Notes under the pieces: model-generated | What the model saw: only the letters and a program-made list of their open reading frames with translations | The model's database searches: none | What the model was told of the DNA's origin: nothing | Assembly (NCBI RefSeq): GCF_017591425.1 | Contig: NW_024465369.1 | Location: forward strand, 26,101,501-26,165,500 | Direction: 5' to 3' | Source of the DNA: Ochotona curzoniae | Lineage: Eukaryota > Chordata > Mammalia > Lagomorpha > Ochotonidae | Length of the DNA stretch: 64,000 bases | Program-made: the position numbers and the translations under genes | In this document: positions 46,940 through 58,269 of the stretch, piece by piece | How the letters are laid out: the number at the start of each line of letters is the position of its first letter | Position numbering within the stretch: the first letter of the stretch is position 1

Positions 46940-49900
46940 TAAGTTCTTCAAGACCACGTATGTTCTGCAACCCAAATTTGATCGGGATTCGTGTAATTGA
47001 AAACGGATCTCCCCAAGTCCTGGGACAATAAAATACAACCCAAATGGCAGAATATGGCAGGGTGGGGAGCAACTGGGGACTAATTTGGAAAAGCACTTCT
47101 TCAGGATTTTCCTGACCTGCCTGTTCACATTGCTTCCCGGTCTGAGCTCCTCTTCCCCTTTCAAGGCTAAAAGCTGGGTATGATTCAGCTCATAAAAATA
47201 TGTCACAGCAACTGGAATTTACCCCTTGACCCTCGACTCACTCACCACCACCTTACCGCTCCCCCCACACCCTGACAAGCACAGGGGCTGCAACTCATTA
47301 AACAGACGGCTGTGTTACCCAGAAAGACTGCTCCCCCTTTTCTTTCTTTTCCTTATTATTTTTTTGTGTGTCCACAAATAAAACTTCTAAAATCCTGATG
47401 ATAGGACCTATTTACAAAAAAGTACGCAAAGCCACATTTTGCATCCTGTATACGCGAATTCAGAGACACTCTGGTGAGCAGACAGGGAAGGAGATGGTAA
47501 ATGGATTTTACATGCAAAGGCACAAAGAGAAACCGGTTAGTAAAATCTTTCTGTTAACACCAATCTTCCCTATCAAATGTGTTTCTGTAGGTCAGCTTGC
47601 GATGATCATATTCAGTATTAAAAATGAGGAAGCCTAATTCTTTCAGGGGTTCTAGCAGATAGTTTTAAAGCTTGCAGGAAAGGAACAGAGAGCTGAGGAG
47701 AAAATATATGAGGACAGTTCTCCAGTTTTTCAGAAAACCTGTTCACCTCTCCAAATAATTTTTCCTTGCTTTTGTGTGGTGAAAGCCCCATTACATGCTA
47801 TGAAAAAAAATTGTGCTAAGTGTTTTCTACAATTTCTTTTTGTGCGTGTGAAGCTAGAAAAGCCAAGAAAATGGGTAAAAAAAAAACCCTCAAGAAGGCC
47901 ACCAGGGCCAGTTCAAATGCACAGAGAGACATTTTTACTGCATTATCTGAACTATTACTAAATAAAATGCTTTCTTCCCCAGAGCTTGGCTAAAATACTA
48001 ATTTTCCAAAACACAAATATAACTTCTGGTGAAAAGTTAGAAATAACTTAAGTGTGTGCCTACAACACTGCGCATTCCCAGATTAACAAAGCCCCTTGAC
48101 CTGAGTGTGGTACAGACCCTCCAATCACATTCAGAGCGCCTAAATGCCCAGCAAGCTTTTCAGTGCAGCAGTTGCAGAGCAAAATGGACACGTTCAAATG
48201 CTACTTCTCTCCATGACCATAGTGACTACAAATTATGAAATCAAGTGCCTTCTGGTAACTCATTCCCAGATGCCTAAGTAATGACTAACTGATGCATTCA
48301 AAAAGAAGTGGTCAGACAGGAAATAAGCAGTTTTTAACATTAATGTAATCATCATCCTTTTTTAAAAAAAATTTTTTTTTTGCTTCTGCCCTCTCTGTTT
48401 GCACAACATGCTACTGTTACTGGTCAGAAATTACAATGGGAATAAAAATACATAATGAATTAGAATAGGCCTTTTATGAATTGGCATCGTTTCCACTGAA
48501 ATCTGAAGAAAGACATCATCAAATGTCTTACAGCCATCATTTCTATTTGCTAACAATATTTCAATTTGCCACATCATGGAAGATGATCATTTGGCCATAT
48601 TTAGTGAGTTTTTACACAAATTGCGATTGTTTCTCAATGGTGACCATGGTTTTACAGGATTATTTGTGATACACTTAGGTTTGACTGAAATTCAAGGATA
48701 TAAAAATAGCTCCATGTGGTTTGTTGTTTCTTGAAACCTGGGTATCAACTGTTGGGCAGAAATATTTTTTAGGGAATGATTGTTACTTTAATCTACTATT
48801 GCGAAGTCTATCGTGCGTACCTCATTTCTCTGTAAAAACCAGAGTTTTGTGTATTTTAGTGAGCAGTGACACCGAAACACTCGTCTCATATGCGCAGTCT
48901 TTCAGCTCAGTGCAGAGTTGTTTATTACCCTCCTTAAAATAGGCAGAAATGTGTGCTTTGAATGTTTTCCTATGATTCATTCTATGCCCTCCAAAAAATT
49001 CATTTTGAAAACCAGCCTACATTTATTTTCTGCTCCTCTTACTCAATATTAAATCTCTGTGTGTTTTACATGATGAACATCATAGAGGAAACATTGTTTC
49101 CTTTAGCGTTTTCCATCCTAAGTGATTGAAAAATCTGCACTGCTTTTCCTTTGGAGAGGAAGATAATCTGATAACCTTCTGATTATATACATAAGCCGAA
49201 ACTGATCAGCTTCTCTTGTGGTTCTTTTTAAGGGCAAGTTCTAGTTGGATTGTGCTAATGCACATATTCATGAATCTCTCCAAACAGGATTCACTGCTCT
49301 CCAGGGAACCCTTGAAGTATGCATCATTGTTTCAATGAAGTATCTTCATTATAAAACACAGGGACTATGAAAGGTGAATACCATTTCCTACTGCTTAGAA
49401 CAAGCCTTCCTCCGTCTGTGATTTTTCCCTCTGTCTTTCCTCCCTTGCCTCCTTTCTTTTTTTTCTTTCTTACTCTTTTTTTCTTTCGTTCCTTCTGTTT
49501 TCCATTTTTTTCTTACAACAAATAGTGAAAATGACAAAAATCATATAATAGAGATATTAAATATCAGACACAACAGGAAATACACTTTTATTTTCAAAGT
49601 CCAATTTAATTCTCCTTTGAAATGTAATATGAATGGGATAAAAAATTCAGGTTTTCAAAACTTCCTATATTGGCACAAATGTTTTATTTGCTATAAAGTA
49701 GCTTATGGAAAGTTTTGGTCTCTCTACCTGTATGTTTCTTGCCAAAGGCTAAAGGTATAGTAACTAGTACATGTTTTAACACAGTCAAGGAAAGCAAAGT
49801 TTACTGCAATGTGATAAAAACAGGCCCAGAATTCTTTCCCTTATTGACACTATTACAAGTGGAACATCTTAAAACTGGTCAATCTTTTAATTCACAGTTA

Positions 49901-49980
49901 CCCTAATGTGCACTTACATTCTACATCCCTCTTCTTTTTAGAATTCTTCCAGAGAACCTGAGATTCAGGGAGTTCTACTA
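46940..49980. other. Unique SINE-free sequence
   Basis: No gene or lagomorph SINE recognised. A pyrimidine-rich tract lies at about 49,425-49,515. The segment 49,130-49,340 includes octamer-like words (aatgcacatattcatgaatc) and could be conserved non-coding DNA, untested. Confidence 0.45.
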
Positions 49981-49982
49981 AT

Positions 49983-50345
49983 GTGCATGTTACAAAGAGG
50001 TCTTTATTCACGAGAACATGAATGGACTTCTGAGTGAGACTACAAAAGCTCCATACTGCAATCGGGTATAATGGGGTGCTTTATAGGGTGGGAGCTCTGT
50101 CTTTTGGGTATGAAGGACAGTTTAATACAACATCTATTGCAAGGAAACAAAGGAGTTATGTAGCTCACAAATTAGGGTATTCACAGCCAGATCTATTACT
50201 GGTTGAGTATAGAGAACTTGGAATTCAGTGTAAAATGATATTGTCGTCCAACATAGCACACTGTTGGAATGTGGCATTCCTTGAATGTAAGCTGCATAAT
50301 CATCAAAATACGTTGTTCAAGTCACAAATAACTGGCACTCTGTGA
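49983..50345 (-). mobile_element. LTR-like sequence, antisense
   Basis: On the minus strand a TATA box (TATAAAG, 50,089-50,095) is followed about 80 bp downstream by a polyadenylation signal AATAAA (50,003-50,008), then a short U5-like end. That spacing fits an LTR U3-R-U5. The 103-residue plus-strand frame here is antisense to it and probably incidental. Ends are uncertain and no family is assigned. Confidence 0.35.
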
Positions 50346-50849
50346 CTTATTAGGAAGCAAAGAGAATAATTCCCAGTGACACTGAAAATAAGATGATGCA
50401 TCTATGATAAAGCAGGAAATGACAAACGCAATTCAAGACAGTATATATTTAAGTTTTCCAGAATTAACTGAAGCTAATCTTTTTAAGAGGTATAAGAGGC
50501 ACAGCACATACTGCATGGAGGAAATGATTTATTGTTACAATTAAATTCACTGATTCAAAGGGACAGGCAAATCTCATGTCTCTTTTGTCTAATTTGCTAG
50601 GAGTTGAAAGGAGCAGGTGGGAATAAAAACTCAACAACTCAGGATCACACCACAGAAGCTCTTTGTCTGTTTAATAGATCATCAGGTAAAATACAATGTC
50701 ACCCTCCCTCCTCAATCAGCAAGCTCCTAGCCACTCCCACATTTCTAAGTCAAAGGAACGAATTCGCTTCAACTCTCAACTAATGTAACTGCTATCAACA
50801 GCTGATTCCAAAGATTCACTTCCGTGTCCTTTACTTTCTTCTCTTTAAC
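50346..50849. other. Unique sequence
   Basis: No gene or repeat recognised. Confidence 0.45.
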
Positions 50850-51310
50850 TTGACAGCTTGCCCTAAGCCCTTTTAACCAGTGTTGTACATGACGCCTTGG
50901 CGTATGTATAAGTTTCTTGCCAAAAGTTGACCTTCTTGCCCTCAACTCATTCCTTAAATGGTGAAATGCCCCCTCAGTTTAGCCCTCAATCTTGCTCTTT
51001 CCATCCTAAACTATTTGCTTTAATTATCTCAACTATTTGGGGCCAATGATTCCTTATCAGCTCCATCTTCGGTCTATTTTTCTGAGTTCTCGGTTGACTA
51101 ACGAACTCTATCCTGGAAAGCACCTGGAACTTTCACAAGCACTCTAAATCCATCTTTCCACATCCAGTACATTCCCTTTCTTTCTCTGTTTCCTTAGAAT
51201 GGTGTCATCTGCCAAAAGTTGTGAATCATTCTTCTCTTTCATCCTCTGTACCATCAGCCAGTTTGTGTCCTAAATTTACAGCTTTTTCTTCAGCTCCATT
51301 ACAACTCCCT
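50850..51310 (+). mobile_element. LINE-2 fragment, sense
   Basis: Pyrimidine-rich sense sequence such as 'cagctccatcttcggtctat', 'gaatggtgtcatctgccaaa' and 'gttgtgaatcattcttctct' then 'ttcatcctctgtaccatcag' parallels L2 ORF2 (aatggcaccaccat... gggagtcatccttgactcctc... catccaatccatcagcaagt). Ancient, non-functional. Confidence 0.5.
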
Positions 51311-51330
51311 TAGTTCAATTCATGTTGTAT

Positions 51331-51760
51331 TGTTGCAGGGTGCAAGTGAGATCATGCCAGACAAGTCTAAAGTTTATTAAGGAGTTTTTATTAACCAACC
51401 TTGGTGGTAACAGGGCCCACTAGAAATAGCAAATGACAAATCCATATAACAATCCAGTCAATCAAAACCCTGAGATGAACAAATGGTCACTGCCCTGAAA
51501 TCCATCTGTTAAATCGAAGACCTATGTCCCAGTTTCCCCAGCAATATCAGTTATCTTAAGAGACATACAGTAAGCAACCTGGCATACCTACAGAACTTCA
51601 GACATTCACCTTTCCCTGGCTTCTTTGTGCACATTTTATTACTGTAAGGCCTCACCTCTTCTAGAACTCTTGAAAGTATACACATTAGAAATACAAAACA
51701 TCTTAGCATTAACATCTTCACTACCCTGCCCAAGCAGAGCACAGAGGGTAAGGAATACAG
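51331..51760 (-). mobile_element. LTR-like sequence, antisense
   Basis: Read on the minus strand, AATAAA (51,373-51,378) is followed by about 45 bp ending 'caccctgcaaca', as in an LTR R-U5 end. The upstream boundary and duplication are unclear. No retroviral genes adjoin it. Confidence 0.35.
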
Positions 51761-52230
51761 CCAGGGGCCATGTTCAAGGGCTACCTGTCCTCAGAGTCTG
51801 TCCGCAGAAGCCAGAGAGCAAGCAGGTACTGAGAAGACCAAGATTCAGAGCAACGGAAACACAGGAAAGAGAGCACAATCATATTCAAAACCAATTTATG
51901 AAACATTTCAATTTTTAAATTAATATGCATTCTTGAATGAATCATTTGTATTAACGTATAAAACTAAAGGTTCATGGATTTCAAAATGGAAACTGGATTT
52001 CAAAATACATCTTTGTTGTTTATTTTATTCTCAGAAACTCATTGAATCTTTATAAGCTGTCATTATAACTTAAAATTACAGATTCTCATTATCACCTCTG
52101 ATCTTTACATATGAATATTGCTTAATGAATCTGAGTCTCAATTTCTCAGCAATAATGCAAATAAAAACTAACAGGCAGCTTACATCAGATTATTATGCAC
52201 AATATGGAGGAGGCAGTTGAACAGCGATAA
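51761..52230. other. Unique sequence
   Basis: No gene recognised. The left part may belong to the preceding LTR-like element. Confidence 0.4.
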
Positions 52231-52500
52231 CTGGGATGGGTGCTGTGGTAACACATGACAAACTACCACTTGCGACATCAGCATCTTGTGTCAGGGGAGC
52301 AGTGTAGAGTTCCAGAGACTGTATTTGGACTACAGTGATCTGCTAATGCCCCCAGGAAGGCAGGATAATGATGGTCCAAGAATTTGGATTCCCTTCTCCC
52401 ATGGAGAAGACTAAGATGGAGTTCCTGGCTCTTAACTTCAACCTGGCCCAAGCCTCACTATTACAACCATTTGGCCACAAACCCAGGATATGGAACATCT
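52231..52500 (+). mobile_element. Old C-repeat SINE (plus)
   Basis: 'gggatgggtgctgtggtaac', 'gacatcagcatcttgtgtca', 'gaaggcaggataatgatggt', 'gagttcctggctcttaactt'. Highly diverged with no clear tail. Confidence 0.65.
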
Positions 52501-52799
52501 TGTGGAAGTAATCTTAGACGTAGTCATTTTAGTTCTCACTATAAACATCTGATTCTTTAAGAAACACTGAATGATTTTGGAAACTTTTTAACTCACTTCA
52601 TGATCTTATGGAAAAAACAATTTTTTTTGCTCCAATGCTTTTATATACTTTTCCAGCAGGAAGACAGTAATAATATCTTGCCAAAAATGTTATGAAATGT
52701 GAGGGTACATTTAAGTGCATTCAGTAACGCAATATAAAGTTATATGGTATTGCTTATTTGATTAATACTGAAGACAAATGATAGATAAAATCAAACCAT

Positions 52800-53140
52800 T
52801 AAACTTTTCTCAGGGACTTTTGGTTAAATAATGATTAAGATGCCACTGGGGATGCCTGCATCTCCTGGCAGAGTGCCTGGGTTTCAGTTCCTGCTCTGTT
52901 CCCCATTCCACTATTCCACTAATGTTTATCCTGGAGGCAGCAGCGGCAGTTCACATGGTTGGGTCCCTGCCTGCTAGGAAGAAAGCTCAAGACTGAGTTA
53001 CTTAGGACTGGGTTCCAGGTTCCTGACTGCAGTCTGGCCTGGTCGTTTCAGAGATGAACCAGTACATTGGAGATCAATTTTTTTTAATTTTCCTCACAGT
53101 CTCTTTCTGTCTATGCTGTTCAAAAACAAGAGAAATAAAT
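52800..53140 (+). mobile_element. Old C-repeat SINE (plus)
   Basis: 'gatgccactggggatgcctg', 'catctcctggcagagtgcct', 'gggttccaggttcctgactg', 'gatgaaccagtacattggag' and a late 'aagagaaataaattg'. Old form with insertions. Confidence 0.68.
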
Positions 53141-53149
53141 TGCAGTGTA

Positions 53150-53858
53150 AGCAGTAGTAGCTTCTCTTAGGAGATACTAAGAATGAGAAAAGGAAAATAA
53201 ATAAATATTAAATTAAGCCTCTAACAAAACTAGAAAAAGTCCACTCAAAGAAATCACGTTTCTCAGCTCAACTGTTTATCTGTGTGCACACACGCTTCTT
53301 CACATCTTGATTTTAGTTCATAAGGATAATTTTTCTGCGATAAATATTTTCCTAGGAAAATCCTGAAGTAGGATACTGGACCAATTCTCACTCAGTTGTT
53401 ACGAGCAAGGCCAGCAAACAATGCATTTCCCACCCCTTGAAGTGTCCACACCTTAACATTGAAGTAGCAAAAAGCTGAGAATGTATCAATAATGTACTCT
53501 ATATTTTGCATGAATGTCACCACATGCATTGTAATATTTGACTACCAGATCATATGGTTCGTACATATGAATCAAGCATCAAATACATTTTTGATAGAGT
53601 CAGGAGATCAGTATGGATGAGATAGCATTTTTTAAAAAGTCAAAGGTGAATCCTCAGGGCCCTTCAGCCAGATTTCTCTGAGGCTGAGATTCATTGTCAT
53701 ATCAAGGAGGCAGCCATGGAGAGACTTGGTGTTTAGAGATGTAACTTCTATTGACAGCTTTAACTCTCGCTAGTGGAGTACAACAAAACTAATAATGACA
53801 AACAGCTACAAAAAAAGGAAAAAAAAAGCAAATAAAAACTCTACAAATAAAACTCATT
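53150..53858. other. Unique sequence
   Basis: No gene or repeat recognised; A-rich near 53,810-53,830. Confidence 0.5.
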
Positions 53859-53870
53859 CTTTGCATATCT

Positions 53871-54206
53871 TTTTTTTAAAAGATTTACTTATTTTTATTG
53901 GAATGTCTGATATACAGACAGGAAGAGAGCAGAGAGGAAGATCTTCCATCCACTGATTGACTCCCCAAGTGGCCACAAAACGGCCAGAGCCGAGCTGATC
54001 CCAAAGCCAGGAGCCAGAGCTGCTTCCAGATCTCATGTACAGGTACAGAGTCCCAAGGCTTTGGGTCATCCTCGATTGCTTTCTCAGGTCACAAGCAGAG
54101 AGCTGGACAGGAAGTGATGCAGCTGGGATTAGAACCGGTAGCCATATGGGATCCTGGCAGAATCAAGATGAGGACTTTTAGCTACTAGGCTACAGCGCTG
54201 GGCCTG
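53871..54206 (-). mobile_element. C-repeat SINE (minus) with TSD
   Basis: Full-length reverse-complement copy bracketed by 'ctttgcatatct' at 53,859-53,870 and 54,207-54,218. B-box remnant 'gggattagaaccggta', head 'ctacagcgctgggcctg'. Intermediate age. Confidence 0.95.
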
Positions 54207-54339
54207 CTTTGCATATCTCTTATGTATCTTAGTGTTCAGAGGGAGTAAAACTGATGCTGTAGAACATATGGCCCCTGAATTCTATATCATAATGCAATAG
54301 AGGGCATTTTGTAAAAAAGCAGATCCCCTTACTAATTTA

Positions 54340-55010
54340 TTTTATACATATGTATTATGGCCATCTGACATCTCAAGCACCATTCTGGACAATGAGGACA
54401 GAACAATGAACAAAATAGGACCCCAACGATGAGAAAGAATTGACTTTAATGAACTTACATCCTAGTACTCAGAAGCATGCAAGCAGCACAGAATTGATCT
54501 GAGATATGTAGTATAATGTATAAGTTCTGTGACTAATATACCTAGAAAAGAAGAATGGAGGCTCAACTTAAGTGAAATTCCGAGAAAGATCTGAAGGCGG
54601 CATGAGAAAAGTCAGGCAGATATTCGGAGTAGGAGAGCCCCAGGAAAGAATAGCAACTGAAAAGACCGAGTGGCTTGAGTACATGGGATGCATTTGAGAA
54701 GCAGCAAGAAGGTGCTGCTTCAAAAAAAAGAACACAAGGTTAAGAGCAGCAGGAGATGAGCCCAGATCAATGAAGGAGAGGCTGGATTGTTCAGCGCATG
54801 CCTCTCTTGATATTACAGGGACATGACATGCTTAAGATACAATGGAGAAAGTGAATGACAGAATCGGAGAGACCAGTAACATACTGTAATTTGAACAGTC
54901 AATTTATGAGATGTTGTTGTCTTGGACCACGGACATGGTTCAGGAAGTGATTGGAAATTTCCTGATTTTATAAAGATGTGGAAGACAGAGTTGACTTCTA
55001 TTATAAATGG
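54340..55010 (-). mobile_element. LINE-2 3' end, antisense
   Basis: 'caagcaccattctggacaat', 'gaggacagaacaatgaacaa', 'tgaacttacatcctagtact', 'gcagcaagaaggtgctgctt' and 'aggagatgagcccagatcaa' are the reverse complement of the L2 3' region (ctgttctaggcactggggatacagcagtgaacaaaac... ggagcttacattctagtg). A young SINE inserted at its right end. Confidence 0.75.
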
Positions 55011-55028
55011 GTTGGAAACCTAATTTTA

Positions 55029-55364
55029 TTTTTTTTTAAAGATTTATTTTTATTATTTTTTCATTGGAAAGGCAGATACACAGGGAGGAGAGACAGAGAG
55101 GAAGATTTTCCATCCGATGATTCACTCCCCAAGTGAGCACAACAGGCCGATACTATGCCGATCTGGAGCCAGGAGCCTCTTCCTGCAGGTCTCCCACGCG
55201 GGTGCAGGGTCCCAAAGCTTTGGGCCGTCCTCGACTGCTTTCCCAGGCCACAGGCAGGGAGCTAGAAGGGAAGCGGGGCTGCCGGGATTAGAACCGGCGC
55301 CCATATGGGATCCCGGGCGTGCTAGGCGAGGACCTTTAACCACTTGCGCCACCGCGCTGGGCCC
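55029..55364 (-). mobile_element. Young C-repeat SINE (minus) with TSD
   Basis: 15-bp direct repeat 'ggaaacctaatttta' at 55,014-55,028 and 55,365-55,379. Near-consensus head 'gccaccgcgctgggccc'. Carries the 'gccgatactatgccgat' form, i.e. the 'atagtatcggcc' subfamily. Confidence 0.97.
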
Positions 55365-55768
55365 GGAAACCTAATTTTAATACCATGCTTTGAAACATAC
55401 AACATGAGTCTGGGTGTCTTTTTTTCTTTTTCTTTCCCCTCAGCACTTTTAAGTATTCATACAACACAGATTAATTTTGTCTCAGGGGTTAGGAACGTCT
55501 TTACAGGAAGATGGCATTTGACTTTGAACTTGATTTTTAAGAGAGAGTAGAATTTTTCTAAAACAATAACTTCAGTGAAACCAGTGTCAATGGGAGGCAG
55601 AAAAGAATCATATCCATAAACCTAGTTGGGCATGGCTTCATCCTCTGATAAAGAAAGCATGAGAAGTTGCATACATACATATGTGACCTTGGACCAGAAA
55701 CTTTTGGTCATACAAGATGGAAACTAAATCAAAATGAGCCTTTAGCTCTTTGCTTGAAAGAAGAGAAG

Positions 55769-56075
55769 AGGGCAGCACTGGGACATAGTAGGCTAAGCTC
55801 CCACTTGAAACACTGACATTCCATATGGGCACCGTTCATATTCCAGCTAATCCACCTCTGATCCAGCTCCTGTTTATGGCATGGGAAAACAGTGATGGTG
55901 GCTCCTCCTCTACCCACAAGTGGGACCCAGAATAAGCTTCAGGCTTCTGGCTTTGTATGGACATAGCTCCAGCTATTGTACTCATTTGGGGAGTGAACCT
56001 GCAGATGGAAGATTTTTTTCTCTCTCTCTCTGTCTCTCCCTCTCTGTAACTTTGACTTTAAAATAAAGACTTTTC
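55769..56075 (+). mobile_element. Old C-repeat SINE (plus)
   Basis: 'gggcagcactgggacatagt', 'aggctaagctcccacttgaa', 'ttccatatgggcaccgttca', 'ggggagtgaacctgcagatg', CT run and tail 'ctttaaaataaagactt'. Confidence 0.9.
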
Positions 56076-56079
56076 AAAG

Positions 56080-56990
56080 ATGAAGAAGAAATAATAAGAA
56101 TAAAGGATGTAAACATGATTTTTTTGAAAAGAAATGTTTCAGAGCTAGTTCTTAATTTCCCCACTCCTCATTTCCTATTTTGTTGGTATGTTGTCCTTAT
56201 TTTGCTTACAGACTATTTTCATGAGTCAAGTAAAATGAAAACCAAATAACATCCCCCTCACTCCCAAAAAATGTTTTCTCATACTCTATTGATATTTTCC
56301 ACCCAATGGAAGAAATCCTGTAGCAAACAAATAGGATAACATTACTGATTTACCTTCTACCTATGTCTGTGCCTCACAAAGATGCAATGAAATGGTAAAG
56401 TGACATAAATTAAAGTGCAATTGCTGGGCAGACAAAGCAACATATAAATACCACAGCTTACAAAGTAAGTTAGTTTGCATAAAGGATCTGACAAGCCAAG
56501 TGAGTAAGTATGTATCTTTTCCAAAAAACAAAAAGTAGATTTAAATGCAAGAACTGGCATGACTGAGCTTACTGTTTGAGGATTTAGAAGAAATAAGGAA
56601 AGCAGATAGGATTTGTATGGAATTTGACTCAGTGTTGTAGCTTATATCACTGACCTCAATCTGTTACTCATCCTTATATCTATATTTTGTCACATGAAAA
56701 AAGAGGCAAATTATTTTTGCTTGCTCCTTGATTTTAATTATAAATCAATATGACTGCCGATGCAGTAAAATAAGGTGTTGTACAAATGCTGTAAGATTCA
56801 GAGGCTTTTGCAGTTTCTACTTCTGGTACCATTGTTTTACCACTACATAACTGAACTAAATGCTTGTCCTAGCACAGAAAAGAACACCTTGTGGATCGGA
56901 CACTTTGGCAGTGAGGGGTCTGGTTGCGGTTGTGGCTTTTCCGGACCCTCAAGAGCGTGCCTCATCATTTTAGTGTTGCTGTTGCTGGGC
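56080..56990. other. Unique AT-rich sequence
   Basis: No gene or repeat recognised. Confidence 0.5.
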
Positions 56991-56994
56991 GGTG

Positions 56995-58075
56995 GTGACA
57001 GCATTTCTTTACACGTCATTTGAATTCTTTTGTTCATGCACATTCAAGGATCTTTTTCTTATGTTCGTTTGAAGAGAGCTTGATAATCATGTGTCATGGT
57101 GAAAATCACTTTTAGTTAACACTGTTGGAAGTTCTGAGACCCTCCTGGATATTGTTTCCCAATTCTTTAAATTGTGGAAATATTCCCTTATTGTTTCATT
57201 AAATAAATTTTTAAAGCCAGCTTCTCTTTCTGCACCTTCTGGAACTCCCATAACTCATACAGTCGTCCTTTTAACAGTGTCTTTCAATTCTTGAATACTT
57301 TTTTTTTAAGATTTATTTATTTTTATTACAAAGTCAGATATACAGAGAGGAGTCGAAAGAGAGAGGAAGATCTTCCGTCCAATGATTCACTCCCCAAGTG
57401 ACTGCAACGGCAGAACTGTGCCGATCTGGAGCCAGGAGCCAGGAACTCCTACAGGTCTCCCACACAGGTGCAGGGTCCCAAAGCATTGGGCCATCCTCAA
57501 CTGCTTTCCTAGGCCACAAGCAGGGAGCTGGAAGGGAAGTGGAGCTGCCAGGATTAGAACCGGCGCCCATATGGGATCCCGGTGCATTCAAGGTGAGGAC
57601 TTTAGAAGTTAGGCCACGCCACCAGGTCCTTGAATACTTTTCTTTAGCTTGACCTTGCTCTGCTTCCAGTTTTCTGTCTTCCTACCTCTGTACCCCCGTC
57701 GGTGACATGAAATCTCCCAATTCTGAGATTCTTTCATTTGCCTCCTTCATTCTATTTTGGAGACTTTCCACTGTTCTTTTAATTTGCTCCACTGTATTCC
57801 TCGTTTCTGATATATCAGCTTTGATTCCTTTCCTATGTGATATATTCCTTAAATTTGTTGAACTCCTGTATTATGTGCTTTTCCCTGTTGATCAGAAGCT
57901 TTAAAACACATGTTTTGAAATTCTGCATTCCCCATTTTCTCGGTGTCTTCCTCAGTCAATTCTGAGTTTGGCAAAGGGATTTGCTCCTTTGCAGTTGAGT
58001 CCTCAGTAATATTCATTGTGCCTTTGACTCCTCTTTTGCTCTTAGTCATTATACTTCTGGTTAGCATATTTTTTC
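56995..58075 (-). pseudogene. L1 ORF1 remnant, antisense, split by a SINE
   Basis: The minus strand encodes the L1 ORF1 plan: an acidic N-terminal part (about 57,849-58,067, frame starting MLTRSIMTKSKRG), then a coiled-coil-like stretch (about 57,705-57,815) containing EQIKRTVESLQNRMKEANER. After a SINE interruption comes the RRM-like motif MGVPEGAEREAGFKNLF at about 57,215-57,270 (compare the L1 'IGVPEG' motif). ORF1p is the nucleic-acid chaperone of L1 retrotransposition. Stops and the SINE break the frame, so it is dead. Confidence 0.8.
57304..57628 (-). mobile_element. C-repeat SINE (minus) inside L1 ORF1
   Basis: Bracketed by 'cttgaatactttt' (57,290 on the left, 57,629 on the right). 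Full-length, B-box 'ggattagaaccggcgcc'. Its position shows that the L1 insertion is older. Confidence 0.95.
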
Positions 58076-58084
58076 CTTGGAGCA

Positions 58085-58262
58085 GGTTTCATGTTAACCC
58101 TGAAGGTAAATGGCTTAAACTCATCAACAAAATACTATAGATAAGTAGACTGAATCACACACACACACAGAGAAACAAAAAACAAAAGCCAAAACAAAAC
58201 CTATCTATTTGTTGCCTATAGGAAACATATCTCACAAACAAAGATCAATGGAAACTATCACA
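58085..58262 (+). mobile_element. L1 ORF2 endonuclease-region fragment, sense
   Basis: 'ctgaaggtaaatggcttaaa', 'ctcatcaacaaaatactata', 'caaaacctatctatttgttg' and 'cctataggaaacatatctca' follow the L1 ORF2 5' region (aatggactaaactc... aaaacctatctgt... caagaaacacatctcacc). It is joined head-on to the antisense ORF1 at about 58,080 and carries a short CA run (58,157-58,170). Confidence 0.72.
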
Positions 58263-58269
58263 TGGATTT

